Assembly (NCBI GenBank): GCA_031409515.1
Contig: JANNXJ010000054.1
Coordinates: 1 to 48,899 of the forward strand
Direction: 5' to 3'
Length of the DNA stretch: 48,899 nucleotides
Source: SHZI01 sp031409515
GTDB lineage: Bacteria; Pseudomonadota; Gammaproteobacteria; Steroidobacterales; GCA-2729495
The notes under the pieces are model-generated. The model saw nothing but the letters and a program-made list of their open reading frames with translations, was not told where the DNA came from and ran no database searches. The translations under genes and the position numbers were made by a program. Positions 8,400 to 16,710 of this stretch are shown here, one piece after another (positions within the stretch are counted from its first letter, which is position 1; every line of letters begins with the position of its first letter).

Positions 8400-10364
8400 C
8401 TACGGCCCGAGGCCCCGCGATCGGCCAACCCGCCAAGTGACATCGTTGCCGCGCACCACGGCGCTGACGGCCTGACCCAGGCGAGACGCCAAGACCGGGC
8501 GCCACGGCACCAGCGAAAACCCCTGGCCGTCGTCGAGCACCGCAAACTGCCCGCTGGCCAGCTGCAGTCGCTGGCGGTAGGTGCCCCGGACCGCCCGGGA
8601 ATCACCTAACGGGCGGAAGAGTCGGCCGGTCTGGGCCGCCAGCGTGGCCCCCACACTGGCCAGCTCCCGGTCACGCAATGTCTTGAGCAGATCGCGGGCC
8701 AAGACCAGCCGTGACCCGCGCCGCGCCGCGAGCCGCTCCTCCACCAGGAAGTCAGCCCGGGCGTCCAGCGCCTGCCGCACCTCGCCCCCAAACCCCTGCA
8801 CCGCCATCACGGGCTTGTCGGCGATCAACTCCCGGTCCAACCAGGTGGCCCCAACGACCCGAACCTGTCCCTCCAGGGGCAATGTGGACTGCACCTCCAC
8901 CGCCACCCGGCCTCGCCGCTGGTCAACGCGTTCGCCCTGCACCGCCAGGTCCGGCGGCACGCGCCAGTTGCCATCAGGCAGACGTTCGACAATGCCGGCC
9001 CGTCGCAGCGCCTCCAACCGCCGCACGTGCGCCGCCACAAACTCCGTCGGGTCCTGGCCCGCACGCCCGTCTGCGCGGGCCCTCGCGAGGTGTTCGGCCG
9101 GCCGATAGATCCCTTCCCTGGCCAGGGCGGCAATCGTCTGATCCGCCGGGCGCGGTCCCGTGCGCCCACTCACCGACACGATACCGCCGAGCGGGAACTG
9201 GCTCCCGTCGGCCGTCGGCGGCAGCCGCACGTAGTGCGCCCGCCCGTCCACGCCGTCGACGACGAGGTAGGGATGGTCGTGGTGGGCATCGGCCAGTCCC
9301 TGGGCGGCCAGTCGACCGATCACCGGGTGGGTGGCCGTGGTGGGGTCGAAGACCGCGTAGGTCGTCCTGCCCACACCGAGGGCGCGCTGCATCGTGCGCA
9401 CGATGTCCCCGCGTTCACCCAGGGCGCGCAGCGTCCGCTCCGCGTCCGGCGCCAACTGCCAGGCAGTTGGCCCGGCGGCCTGCGCCACGTTCAGGGCCGT
9501 GAGCCGTTGGAGCCGACCGACCAGCAGGGACCGCCGATACGGATCCCTCGTCTCGCCAGCGATGCGGTGGAGATCCACGCGACCGTCCGTGGCCAGACCC
9601 TGCAGGGTGCGATCGAGGCCGGTCCAGCGGTCGGCAGTGACCTCCCGGTCGAGACCCGCCCGAATCTCCCGGTCGGAGCGCGGCCCGAGCCACTCGGTGG
9701 CCAGTTCCGACGCCCGGGCCCGCATCCCGTGGCTAATGTAATCCCGGGCAATGATCAGGTCACGGCCGGCCTCGTCGGTGCCCCGGATCACGACGTGGGT
9801 GTGCGGGTTGTCCGTGTCCCAGTGATCCACCGCCACCCACTCCAGTCGCGTCGCCAGGTCCTGCTCAATGCGCCCGAGCAGCCCCCGGGTGTAGGTCTTG
9901 AGATCACCGAGGTCGGTCGCCTCTTCCGGGGCAACGATGCACCGAAACTGATGGCGGTCGCCCCCGCAGCGATCGGCAAACGCTTCCGGGTCGGCGCTGT
10001 CCGTGGTTGCCCCGTAGGCTTGACCCGGGGAACCCTCCGGCGAGACCCCCGCCCGCTCGAGGTAGCGCAGGTGGGCACGGAGCGCGGGGCGGCCGCTCGC
10101 GCCAACTTTGACCAGACGGATCTTGACCGTCACCCGCCGGCTGCGCGGCCCCTGCCGGGCAGCGGCCAGACGGGCCGCCACCACGCCCCGGCCAAACTTG
10201 GCACCGTGGGCTGCCGGGACGCCCAGCGCCCTCGCGCGTCCCACCGGCCCGGCGGTGGTCGTGGCCTTCAGCACGCGGTTCACAAAGCGGCTCGAGGCAC
10301 CCGTGCCACGCGTCCGTGACCGCCCGACTCGGGGGCGAAAGGGGTCGTCGTCGCGCTCGCTCAT
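8400..10364 (-). CDS. VirD2-like relaxase / mobilization nuclease (DUF3363 type)
   Basis: This 654-residue protein nicks the element's DNA at oriT and pilots the strand into the recipient. The N-terminus SERDDDPFRPRVGRSRTRG is typical of this relaxase family. The metal-binding three-histidine motif is in VDHWDTDNPHTHVVIRG (His181, His188, His190), and a likely catalytic tyrosine is in LRYLERAG (about residue 101). The DUF3363 region fills the C-terminal half. It belongs to the conserved set with the TraF-like peptidase, DUF2840 and RepA found upstream on the same strand. The gene looks intact, so the element is probably still mobilizable. Confidence 0.92.
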   Translation of the reverse strand: MSERDDDPFRPRVGRSRTRGTGASSRFVNRVLKATTTAGPVGRARALGVPAAHGAKFGRGVVAARLAAARQGPRSRRVTVKIRLVKVGASGRPALRAHLRYLERAGVSPEGSPGQAYGATTDSADPEAFADRCGGDRHQFRCIVAPEEATDLGDLKTYTRGLLGRIEQDLATRLEWVAVDHWDTDNPHTHVVIRGTDEAGRDLIIARDYISHGMRARASELATEWLGPRSDREIRAGLDREVTADRWTGLDRTLQGLATDGRVDLHRIAGETRDPYRRSLLVGRLQRLTALNVAQAAGPTAWQLAPDAERTLRALGERGDIVRTMQRALGVGRTTYAVFDPTTATHPVIGRLAAQGLADAHHDHPYLVVDGVDGRAHYVRLPPTADGSQFPLGGIVSVSGRTGPRPADQTIAALAREGIYRPAEHLARARADGRAGQDPTEFVAAHVRRLEALRRAGIVERLPDGNWRVPPDLAVQGERVDQRRGRVAVEVQSTLPLEGQVRVVGATWLDRELIADKPVMAVQGFGGEVRQALDARADFLVEERLAARRGSRLVLARDLLKTLRDRELASVGATLAAQTGRLFRPLGDSRAVRGTYRQRLQLASGQFAVLDDGQGFSLVPWRPVLASRLGQAVSAVVRGNDVTWRVGRSRGLGP

Positions 10365-11128
10365 GGTGTTGCTCCCGCGTGGTCAGTCGCAGACCGGCGC
10401 AGACGGCACGCGGCAAGTGTCTGCGAGGACTCACAATTCCAAGAAGGCGCGGCAACGCGAGTGTTCTGGCGCGTGCTGCGCCACCCGATGTGCAGACCGA
10501 GGAATGTGGCGCGATGTGAGTCGCCGCCTTTTATCTTGCTCTCCGCCCGCTCCTCGCCGTTTCGCTCTTCGCTCCAAAAGCGTTCGGTCCCTGCACACTG
10601 GCGGTCCGGTTGAAGTACGCGCCACTTATTCACTGCCAGGGCGTCAGTGACGGCTGTGGCGAGAGGGCGAAGGGGCTGTACGCGCCAGGGGTTGGCAAGT
10701 GACAGCGGTTCGAGTGCAAACCCCGTCAGGGATCCTGGTCGGCACGCATCGAAGCGTGGTTGTGCAGCAGGCTGAACACACAGGCGTATTGCGACGCGCA
10801 CCCGCTCACACGGGCAACCATGAAGCGGTGGCTGGCGATGTTCGAGACGCTGCTCCTGAAGCCTCGGCACCCGGAAGGAAAGGCGGTCGGCCAGCCGTTC
10901 AGAAACCTGCCAGCGAGCCGCTGCAAAGCCTTCACCGCGTCCTGGTTGATGCGCGTCGAGGCGCTGAGTGGCAGCGGGTTGCCCGCGTCCGAGTGCGCAG
11001 CCGCTCATCGGCTTCCCGTCCGTCGCTTCGGCTCGCTCAGGCGCCAGCCCCGGCTCCCGCCACCGACCCAAGACTGGCCGGTACTGCCGCGTGCGCGTCT
11101 CCCGCCGGGCGGCCGGTTCGCGCCCGAA

Positions 11129-11152
11129 TTAAGGGACGAATTAAGGCACGGT
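11129..11152. repeat. Two degenerate 12-bp direct repeats
   Basis: The units 'ttaagggacgaa' and 'ttaaggcacggt' are tandem and match the three-unit cluster at 11286-11320 in their first six bases. Confidence 0.65.
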
Positions 11153-11285
11153 GACGTCCCGTTGGCGCCCGGGCCGGCCTCGCGGGCGCCAGCCGAGTCG
11201 ACAGTTCCCCGACACGCCGCGAACCCCGGGCTGGCGTCATAGGGTGCCATCGAGCGACCGGCTACCGCCCGCGTCCTGGTCGGTG

Positions 11286-11320
11286 TTAAGGCAAGAATTA
11301 AGGCAAGAATTAAGGCAAGA
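11286..11320. repeat. Three tandem 12-bp repeats (ttaaggcaagaa)
   Basis: Two exact units and an 11-nt third run head to tail in an otherwise very GC-rich stretch between the relaxase and traF-like genes. Possible roles are protein-binding direct repeats near oriT or a regulatory site; neither is shown. Confidence 0.85.
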
Positions 11321-11468
11321 CCAGCCCCCGTTGGCCCGGCGCCGATTCGCCCGTCGCTCCCGGCAGCCACTCGGCCGATCACGGCACGAGAACCTATCAC
11401 CAATCTGTCGGCGAGCTGCACAGCCACGGTGCCATGACGTGTCATCCTCCCCGTCGTCGCGCTGCCCA

Positions 11469-11978
11469 TCACCACGTCCACAGCGCCACCGCCCGACCGA
11501 TGATCAGCCGCTTTTTGATCGGTCCGAAATACCGACTGTCGAAGGACGCGGGACTGTCGTAACTGAGCAGGAACAGCTCGTCGAGGTCGAGTTCCCGACA
11601 GCCTCGCCAAGGTGTCAGCGGACGACCCAGGCCGTCCCGCTCCAGCAGTCGGACTGGCAGCTCACGATCGACCCTGAGGACCCTGTCCCGCACGCATACT
11701 TTCTGCCCGGCCACCGCTCCGACACGCTTCAGGATGGGTACGGACTCGGGCAGGTAGTGGCGTTCGTCGGCAATCCTGGCAGCGCTGCTCGGCAGGTGGG
11801 CCAACACCACGTCGCCGACGCCTGCCTCTTGCACCGGCACCACCACGTACCAACCCAGGGGCGCACTGGCCGTGGCGTTGTAGACCAGGCGTACTGGCAA
11901 GGTCATTGCCACCGGCAATGCGATCACGGCAACGCCCAAGGCAGCGCAGATGGCCGTCCGTAACGCTGTCACGGTCAT
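11469..11978 (-). CDS. traF: TraF-like S26 family signal peptidase of conjugative elements
   Basis: The product (169 aa from the ATG at 11978) is an inner-membrane serine peptidase of the S26 type. In plasmid RP4 the homologous TraF matures the pilin. After an N-terminal membrane helix (about residues 9-28) comes the catalytic serine segment NATASAPLGWY (Ser39), and the general-base lysine is in PILKRVGAV (Lys84). The start at 11978 makes an ATGA overlap with the DUF2840 stop, a typical coupling; an ATG at 11996 is also possible. The presence of traF fits a conjugative ancestry although no pilin or trb gene is in view. Confidence 0.88.
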   Translation of the reverse strand: MTVTALRTAICAALGVAVIALPVAMTLPVRLVYNATASAPLGWYVVVPVQEAGVGDVVLAHLPSSAARIADERHYLPESVPILKRVGAVAGQKVCVRDRVLRVDRELPVRLLERDGLGRPLTPWRGCRELDLDELFLLSYDSPASFDSRYFGPIKKRLIIGRAVALWTW

Positions 11979-12439
11979 GGCTGGATGTCGTGCCATTGCC
12001 GGTACGCCTCGTGCTGGGCCGGTTCGTACTCCGGCAACGGCTGCCGAGCGGCCAGCCGGTTGTGGACCGTGCGCCAGTAGTGCGGGCTGACAGCAAGGGG
12101 AACGATACCCTGCTGCTCGATTCGACGGATGAGCTGGAGCATCGCTTGCACACGCTCCCGACCGTCCGCCTTGAGCAGGATCTCGGCGCCGGGCGTCACG
12201 TGGGGAATGGTTTGGGCGACGTCACCCGGACGGACGGTGCGCAGGACGGCGAGCCACCAGACCACGGTGCCATAGCGGTTGGCCTGCCAGTGCACGAGCG
12301 CCAGAGCCGCCTGCGGCGTGAACCAGACCTCGCGCCGGAATCGATCGATTCGGCGCTCCTGGACGGGTCTCCCGAAGCGCAGCCGGACGTTCACACGCTC
12401 CGCCACAAACACCAGACGCACTCGGGTCAGGGTGCCCAC
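11975..12439 (-). CDS. DUF2840 family protein
   Basis: The 154-residue product matches the DUF2840 family found between ParA and TraF in RepA/DUF3363-relaxase elements. Typical segments are RVNVRLRFGRP near the N-terminus, FTPQAALALVHWQANRYGT and VTPGAEILLKADGRERV. The start codon is GTG at 12439 with AGGGA upstream. Function is unknown. Normally a ParA gene precedes and nearly abuts it; here the upstream 230 nt carry no such gene. Confidence 0.85.
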   Translation of the reverse strand: MGTLTRVRLVFVAERVNVRLRFGRPVQERRIDRFRREVWFTPQAALALVHWQANRYGTVVWWLAVLRTVRPGDVAQTIPHVTPGAEILLKADGRERVQAMLQLIRRIEQQGIVPLAVSPHYWRTVHNRLAARQPLPEYEPAQHEAYRQWHDIQP

Positions 12440-12674
12440 GGCATGAGTCCCTCGCTCCGTGTGGGCTCACCTGGGTGCGTCGTTGCCGGCTTTACGCTGC
12501 TCGGGGGTCCTTCCGGTTCCCTTTCGAATAACTCTTCCGAGTTCTGAGTTCTGGCGGTCCCGGTGTCCGGCCGGAGTGGAATCCTGCCGCCCAGAGATCT
12601 CTTTAGGGGTTCAAGATATTTAGAAGATTTACGGGCGCGAATTGCGCTTTCAGAACAATGGTTTAAACCCCCTC
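12440..12674. other. Gap where parA is expected; AT-rich part of the origin
   Basis: No ATPase gene is present between repA and the DUF2840 gene. The last 80 bases (about 12595-12674) are clearly richer in A and T than the surroundings ('aagatatttagaagattta') and adjoin the iterons, as expected of a melting region. Confidence 0.55.
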
Positions 12675-12740
12675 CGCACGCCTGATAGCACGATAGTCGC
12701 ACGCCTGATAGCACGATAGTTGCCACGCCTGATAGCACGA
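12675..12740. repeat. Three iterons of a probable replication origin
   Basis: Two identical 23-bp units (12675-12697 and 12698-12720) share the core 'acgcctgatagcacgatagt', and a third unit follows at 12721-12740 with the core 'acgcctgatagcacga'. The spacing of 23-24 bp, about two helical turns, puts RepA-binding sites on one face of the DNA. They lie immediately 3' of repA, next to a DnaA box and an AT-rich stretch. Confidence 0.9.
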
Positions 12741-12746
12741 AGCTAT

Positions 12747-13619
12747 TCACAACTTATCCACAGATCGCAGCGCCTGGACGAGGTCCTGCATCCGGGTGCG
12801 GAACGCGGTTGGCACCGGGGCAAACGCCAGCGATTCCCGACCCGCTCCGCTGCGACTGACCGCGAGCGTGTACCCGGGCAGGCGGCCCTGCCGGGCAATC
12901 CGCCGCAAGTCGCCCGCGAAGTCGGCGTACTGCGCACTGCTGCCGGACTTCCGGTACAGGTACTCAAAGTCGAAGCGCCAGCCGGCGGGCTGACGGCCCC
13001 CGTGTTTGCGCACCAGGCGATACAGCCAGCGCTCAATGCCGCCGGTGAGGTGGAAGTACCGCGGGTCGATGCGCAGCGCCTGGTGGGGCTCAAGCAGTGT
13101 CTGGTACAACCAGTCCGGCAGGATCAACTCCACGCCCAGCGGCTTGCCGTGCCGATCACTGCCGCCCCGCCACTCGTTCAGCCAGGAGAACCGGTGCAGC
13201 CGCTGCGCGTCCGGCTGTCGCAGAGACGTCGCCACGCTGGTTGACTGCAGGCGGTCCAGGGCGCCGCGCAGCCGTTCGTAATCGTGCCGGGAGGTGCCCC
13301 GCCCGATGTACGTCAGGATGTCGTAGGGCGTGGCAACCACCAGACGGGAAGTCGGCAAACCCGCGTTCCGGGCCCCGACAATCTGCGAGGTCACCCAGAT
13401 CAGGATGTCGGCATCCCAGATGGTGGCCATACCGTGAGCCAGCGTGCCCGCCACCCGCGTCGTGACGGTCCCGGACTGGAACCGGATCGGCGTTACCCGC
13501 GGCGTCTTGGCGAGCGAAAAGAACGGGTAGGCCATGAGCATCTGCAGGTCACAGGGCGGTGGCGGACGCGTCAACGGCCGGAACGGCCACAGCGAATGGG
13601 GTTGACCGGGCGATGGCAC
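12747..13619 (-). CDS. repA: Replication initiator protein A (RepA)
   Basis: The 290-residue product matches the RepA initiator family of broad-host-range plasmids and ICEs: a start-proximal YPFFSLAKTP segment, then GMATIWDADILIWVTSQIV, the winged-helix part with RLRGALDRLQSTSVATSL, and FSWLNEWRGG. The start is a GTG at 13619, 3 nt after the stop of the AlpA-like gene. RepA should bind the iterons just downstream and open the origin, letting the excised element replicate. The gene looks complete. Confidence 0.9.
   Translation of the reverse strand: MPSPGQPHSLWPFRPLTRPPPPCDLQMLMAYPFFSLAKTPRVTPIRFQSGTVTTRVAGTLAHGMATIWDADILIWVTSQIVGARNAGLPTSRLVVATPYDILTYIGRGTSRHDYERLRGALDRLQSTSVATSLRQPDAQRLHRFSWLNEWRGGSDRHGKPLGVELILPDWLYQTLLEPHQALRIDPRYFHLTGGIERWLYRLVRKHGGRQPAGWRFDFEYLYRKSGSSAQYADFAGDLRRIARQGRLPGYTLAVSRSGAGRESLAFAPVPTAFRTRMQDLVQALRSVDKL
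12754..12762. promoter_or_regulatory. DnaA box (ttatccaca) inside the repA 3' end
   Basis: This is a perfect match to the consensus DnaA box. It overlaps the last codons of repA (encoding VDKL) and lies 13 bp from the iteron cluster, so it is probably part of the origin. Confidence 0.75.
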
Positions 13620-13622
13620 GAG

Positions 13623-13868
13623 TCAGGCGCCCTCGCGTCCGACGGCACGTTCGTACGGCAAGTCCGACGTGCTCGCGCAGCGCCGCTCGTCGGCCCACGC
13701 GTCCAGGTCGGCCGGGGCGTAGACCACCCGGCGGCCGAACTTCCGAAACCGCGGGCCGCCGCCGATCACGCGCTGCTTCTCCAGCGTGCGGGGCGAGAGG
13801 TTGAGATAGGCCGCCGCCTGAGTGTTGTTCAGGTAGTGCGGGTTGGACGTGGGTTCGGTCGTGCGCAC
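13623..13868 (-). CDS. AlpA/MerR-like helix-turn-helix regulator
   Basis: This is a small DNA-binding protein (81 aa from the GTG at 13868, which has GGAG 9 nt upstream; a TTG at 13907 is an alternative). The HTH region reads YLNNTQAAAYLNLSPRTLEK, followed by FRKFGRRVVYAPADLDAWAD, the usual pattern of excisionase/AlpA-type winged helices. It is immediately upstream of repA and probably regulates replication or transfer genes. Confidence 0.85.
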   Translation of the reverse strand: MRTTEPTSNPHYLNNTQAAAYLNLSPRTLEKQRVIGGGPRFRKFGRRVVYAPADLDAWADERRCASTSDLPYERAVGREGA

Positions 13869-13977
13869 GGGTCGGGACTCCAGCGGGGGCGGCGCAAGTG
13901 CCGCCAACGCGGTGGAGTCTCAGACGACGCCGGCGCACTGGGCAGGGAGAATCGGTGCGTGTGGCAAAGTCTCCCTG

Positions 13978-14616
13978 TCAGGCGGACGGCGTGAGCAGGG
14001 ACCGATAGCCGCCATCGCGGAGTTCTCGCGCACGACGCACCAGGTAGCGCACCTGGGCACGCAGCTCGCCGTCTGCGGTCCAACGGCGGGTCACCTCCTC
14101 CGCGCCGAACAGCACGCGCGCAAGCGTCCGGTGCGAGGCCCCGACAGTAATCCCATCCAGCGCCTGCAGTGCACGCAGATGGACGAGCGCTGTTCGGCTG
14201 ACTGGCGATGAGGATTCGGCCGCTGACGATGCAGCGCCCTGCATGGCCGAGCGCACGCCGACCATGACCCGCACCGCCTCCTCAGGCTCGGTCGCCGCCG
14301 GCACGCGAAAGGCGTACGCGTCGCCGAGCAGCAGCCCGGCATCCAACGTTAGTACAAGCGCGCCGGCGCCGACTCCGGTGGCCAGCACCAGGTCGTGCCG
14401 AGCCTGCACGGACAGGATCTTGGGGCCCGGCAACCGCCAGAGACTGAACGGCGGTGCCGTTGCGCTCACCACCCCCGCCGGCACGATGGCCAGCGCGGTC
14501 GCTGGCGATAGCCACTGAGGCCGCGCTTGGCGGGCGTCCCGGTTAGGGTCGACCAGGTCGATGCAACCCCCAGAGTTGTCCGACGCCGTCGGACACGCGG
14601 CGGGCGCGCCAGTCAT
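13978..14616 (-). CDS. DUF2285 protein (3' part of a split regulator gene)
   Basis: The 212-residue frame matches DUF2285 proteins of ICEs, which carry a C-terminal helix-turn-helix-like domain (LRALQALDGITVGASHRTLARVLFGAEEVTRRW) and end with a YLVRRARELRDGGYRSLL segment. Its N-terminal residues overlap the small upstream regulator frame in another phase. Around residue 17 the phrase GGCIDLVDPNRDARQARPQWL is what a fused gene would show after the upstream WG. A one-base change in a run of five G (near 14570-14574) would join the two. Function is unknown, probably regulatory. Confidence 0.75.
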   Translation of the reverse strand: MTGAPAACPTASDNSGGCIDLVDPNRDARQARPQWLSPATALAIVPAGVVSATAPPFSLWRLPGPKILSVQARHDLVLATGVGAGALVLTLDAGLLLGDAYAFRVPAATEPEEAVRVMVGVRSAMQGAASSAAESSSPVSRTALVHLRALQALDGITVGASHRTLARVLFGAEEVTRRWTADGELRAQVRYLVRRARELRDGGYRSLLTPSA

Positions 14617-14734
14617 CCCGGTAGCGCGCGTTCCGCCGCAGGTATTCCCAAGCCAGCCCCGCGGGCGGCAGCGCGAGGGTGTACAGATAGGCCGCCGTGG
14701 CCTGCCACGGGTGGTCGCCGTGTGTGAGTGTCAT
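14543..14734 (-). CDS. DUF6499-like regulator domain (5' part of a split gene)
   Basis: The 63-residue frame starts with ATG at 14734 and contains AAYLYTLALPPAGLAWEYLRRNARYRDDW, the signature of the short regulator domain that in related elements precedes DUF2285, often in one chain. Here the frame ends soon after QLWG while DUF2285 continues in another frame. It may work as a separate small protein, or reach full length by frameshifting. Confidence 0.75.
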   Translation of the reverse strand: MTLTHGDHPWQATAAYLYTLALPPAGLAWEYLRRNARYRDDWRARRVSDGVGQLWGLHRPGRP

Positions 14735-14893
14735 GGGGAGTTGTCCTGCGTTGGGGTTGGCACCCGAGCATCGCGAGCTCGCGCCCCCACCACGACACCG
14801 TGAAACTCCGCCCAGCGCCGAGAAATGCCGGCCACCGTCAAATCTGCACAAAGACACCAGATTCTCGGTTTGACATAAGGGTAGCCGAGGCCG

Positions 14894-14934
14894 CAAAAGG
14901 TAAGGGCGCCCCGCCCTTCGGCAGCGGAGCGCCC
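14894..14934 (-). terminator. Probable intrinsic terminator after radC
   Basis: On the minus strand an 11-bp stem (gggcgctccgc pairing with gcggggcgccc, one G-T pair) is followed by a T-containing tract. It lies just downstream of the radC stop. Confidence 0.55.
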
Positions 14935-14946
14935 GGTCTCCCTGAG

Positions 14947-15456
14947 TTACAGCAACCCGCGAGAGGCCAGTGACACCACATCCTCCCCGCCCACGACCAG
15001 GTGATCGAGCAGGCGCACGTCGAGAAGCTCCAGTGCGTCCCGGACCCGCCGGGTGATCAGTCGGTCTGCTTCACTCGGCTCCGCCACCCCGGACGGGTGG
15101 TTGTGCGCCAGGATGACGGCTGCTGCGTTCAGCGCCAGGGCCTCCTTGGCCACTTCCCGCGGGTACACCGTGGTGTTATCGATCGTGCCCCGGAACAGCT
15201 CCCGGTACTCGATCAGGCGGTGCCGGTTGTCCAGGAAGACCACCGCGAACACTTCGTGCTCCAGCGTTCCCAGCTTCAGCCTCAGAAAGTCCCCCGTAAC
15301 AGCCGGTGACGTGAACGCCGTCCCCCGCCGAACCCGCAGCGCCCGCCGGGCGGCTGAGAGAATCTCCGGGGCCGTGGCCGGCCGCCACTCCCCGTTGTCG
15401 TCCCGGATGGCCAGTTCCGGCTCTGAGCCCTTGTTCATTTGATTGATGTCGCTCAT
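14947..15456 (-). CDS. radC: RadC-like JAB/MPN domain protein
   Basis: The 169-residue protein belongs to the RadC family often carried by ICEs and prophages. The JAMM metal motif is complete in AHNHPSGVAEPSEAD (His118, His120, Ser122, Asp131), preceded by EVFAVVFLDNRHRLI. The N-terminal HhH part of chromosomal RadC is missing, which is normal for element-borne copies. A strong AGGAGA lies 7 nt before the ATG at 15456. The role, perhaps in recombination or anti-restriction, is not established. Confidence 0.88.
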   Translation of the reverse strand: MSDINQMNKGSEPELAIRDDNGEWRPATAPEILSAARRALRVRRGTAFTSPAVTGDFLRLKLGTLEHEVFAVVFLDNRHRLIEYRELFRGTIDNTTVYPREVAKEALALNAAAVILAHNHPSGVAEPSEADRLITRRVRDALELLDVRLLDHLVVGGEDVVSLASRGLL

Positions 15457-15750
15457 GGAAGTCTCCTGTGCGGGCGGGATTGCCCGCGACCGGAGGGGCA
15501 CGGCGCAGCGCAAGCGGTCAGGGGTCGGAGACGGCCGCAGGACGCCAGCGACCGCCAGGTCGCGCAGCCCTTGACGGCGAGAACGGCGTGCTAGTCTGAA
15601 ACTTCTCGGCAAGCCCACCGCTCCCTTCCCTCCCAGCGTCCCGCACTTCTTCTCCCCGCGGCAGCGACAAATGCCGCGCGAATCAGCAGAAAGTCCTTCA
15701 TTGGGAATTTCTCCACGAAATCGGCAGATTCGTAAAAGGCCTTCCACAGG
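15457..15750. other. Leader region of radC
   Basis: Between radC and the DUF2958 gene lies a leader with GCTTGCGC and CAGGAGACT blocks. It resembles the leader of the small gene at 16432-16668 and is probably regulatory. No gene was found. Confidence 0.45.
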
Positions 15751-15782
15751 AAAACGGGCCGCCAGCCGAAGCTGGCGGCCCG
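15751..15782 (-). terminator. Intrinsic terminator after the DUF2958 gene
   Basis: A perfect 12-bp stem (cgggccgccagc / gctggcggcccg) with a 4-nt loop is followed on the minus strand by TTTT. It ends the DUF2958 transcript and separates it from radC. Confidence 0.85.
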
Positions 15783-15791
15783 CAATCGGGC

Positions 15792-16136
15792 TTAAGCCCG
15801 GATCCGGCGGTTCACCTGGGCGTCCGCCGCGTAGTCAGAGAGCGTTCGGTTGGCGGTGAAGTGGTAGTCGCGCTCGATCTTCAGGCCGAGTGGACCGCGC
15901 GCGGTTTCCAGCTCGGACAGCCGGACGTACCCGAGTTCCGGGCAACCGAGGCCGAGGTCGCAGAGACCGAAGGCCAGATCCGGATCGGCCGGATCCAGCT
16001 CCGTCAGCAGCCAGGTGGCATTGGCGTCCGGGGTAAAGAGTTTCACCACGGGCCGGGGATCCCGGCTGTCGCCGGCGGACTGACGTTCGCCGTTGGCGAG
16101 CAACTGAGACCGAAGGGATTCAGGGATGAGTGACAT
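15792..16136 (-). CDS. DUF2958 family protein
   Basis: The product (114 aa) is a DUF2958 protein, common in the accessory core of this ICE type. Recognisable blocks are VVKLFTPDANATWLLTELDP, AFGLCDLGLGCPELGYVRLSEL and GLKIERDYHF. The ATG at 16136 has AAAGGAAA at a normal distance; upstream frame is leader. Function is unknown. It has its own terminator. Confidence 0.88.
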   Translation of the reverse strand: MSLIPESLRSQLLANGERQSAGDSRDPRPVVKLFTPDANATWLLTELDPADPDLAFGLCDLGLGCPELGYVRLSELETARGPLGLKIERDYHFTANRTLSDYAADAQVNRRIRA

Positions 16137-16384
16137 GGCCGTTTCCTTTGTGGGTCGCTCCCCAGCGGAGCCCGTTCCCCAGGGCAGGACGCGCACAGCG
16201 CAGCCGTCACACCCCCACACGGCGGTGGGGCGGGCCGGGGTTGACGGCAAGCGGCGGCCTGCCAGGTCTTGAGGGATCCGCGGAGCGACCCAGAAAGGAC
16301 CATGGCCCCACAGTTCCCACGACCGGCTCGGGGTCAGCGACGTGATGCGAGGAGCAGCTATGGGAAGCTTCTAACCTCGCAGGA

Positions 16385-16412
16385 CAAAAAAGAGCCCCCG
16401 TGAGGGGGCTCT
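16385..16412 (-). terminator. Intrinsic terminator after the small gene at 16432
   Basis: A perfect 9-bp stem (agagccccc / gggggctct) with a 4-nt loop is followed on the minus strand by a run of T. It lies 20 nt after the stop codon. Confidence 0.92.
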
Positions 16413-16431
16413 GAAAGCGAGACGCCGGAGG

Positions 16432-16668
16432 TTACTGGCGGCGCGTCTGGTCCTTCGCGACGCGGTCGCCGTTAGCGGCCTCGTCGTAGGCCCGCAGCTG
16501 CAGGGTGTTGCTCCAGTCCGTCGGGACCGCCTCCAACCGCAGGTTGAAGCTGCCGTCGCTGTTCGGCCAGGCAACGCCGACTTCCCGCCAGTAGGCGCGA
16601 CTGTTGTCCCCGCGGGGCGAGATCTGAAAGATGCGGAAGGCAGGCGTTTTCTTGGCTTGGTCGGTCAT
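16432..16668 (-). CDS. Small conserved ICE protein (78 aa)
   Basis: This small protein occupies the place usually held by DUF736-type proteins in this ICE core. It reads RIFQISPRGDNSRAYWREVGVAWPNSDGSFNLRLEAVP, a beta-rich pattern resembling them, but I cannot assign it to that family with certainty. An AGGAGACT lies before the ATG at 16668, and the gene sits behind an unusually long inverted repeat and ahead of a strong terminator, so it forms its own transcription unit. Function is unknown. Confidence 0.75.
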   Translation of the reverse strand: MTDQAKKTPAFRIFQISPRGDNSRAYWREVGVAWPNSDGSFNLRLEAVPTDWSNTLQLRAYDEAANGDRVAKDQTRRQ

Positions 16669-16710
16669 GATCGAGTCTCCTGTTATGCGCGATGTGCGCG
16701 AGACTCAAAA

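Larger units (their letters stand above)
10365..11468. other. Long relaxase-traF intergenic region, candidate oriT zone
   Basis: About 1.1 kb separates the relaxase start from the traF-like stop. Open frames on both strands overlap each other and none shows a known family; the best looking one runs from an ATG at 10817 on the plus strand but has no ribosome site I trust. The region holds two clusters of an A/T-rich 12-bp repeat (11129-11152 and 11286-11320). For relaxases of this type oriT usually lies close to the relaxase gene, so the nick site may be in this stretch; I cannot point to it. Confidence 0.4.

Noticed and set aside
10726..11242. Overlapping open frames on both strands between the relaxase and traF-like genes, including a plus-strand frame with RWLAMFETLLLKPRHPEGKAVG
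   Set aside because: No ribosome site, no known family and competing frames in the same GC-rich DNA; I left it as non-coding.
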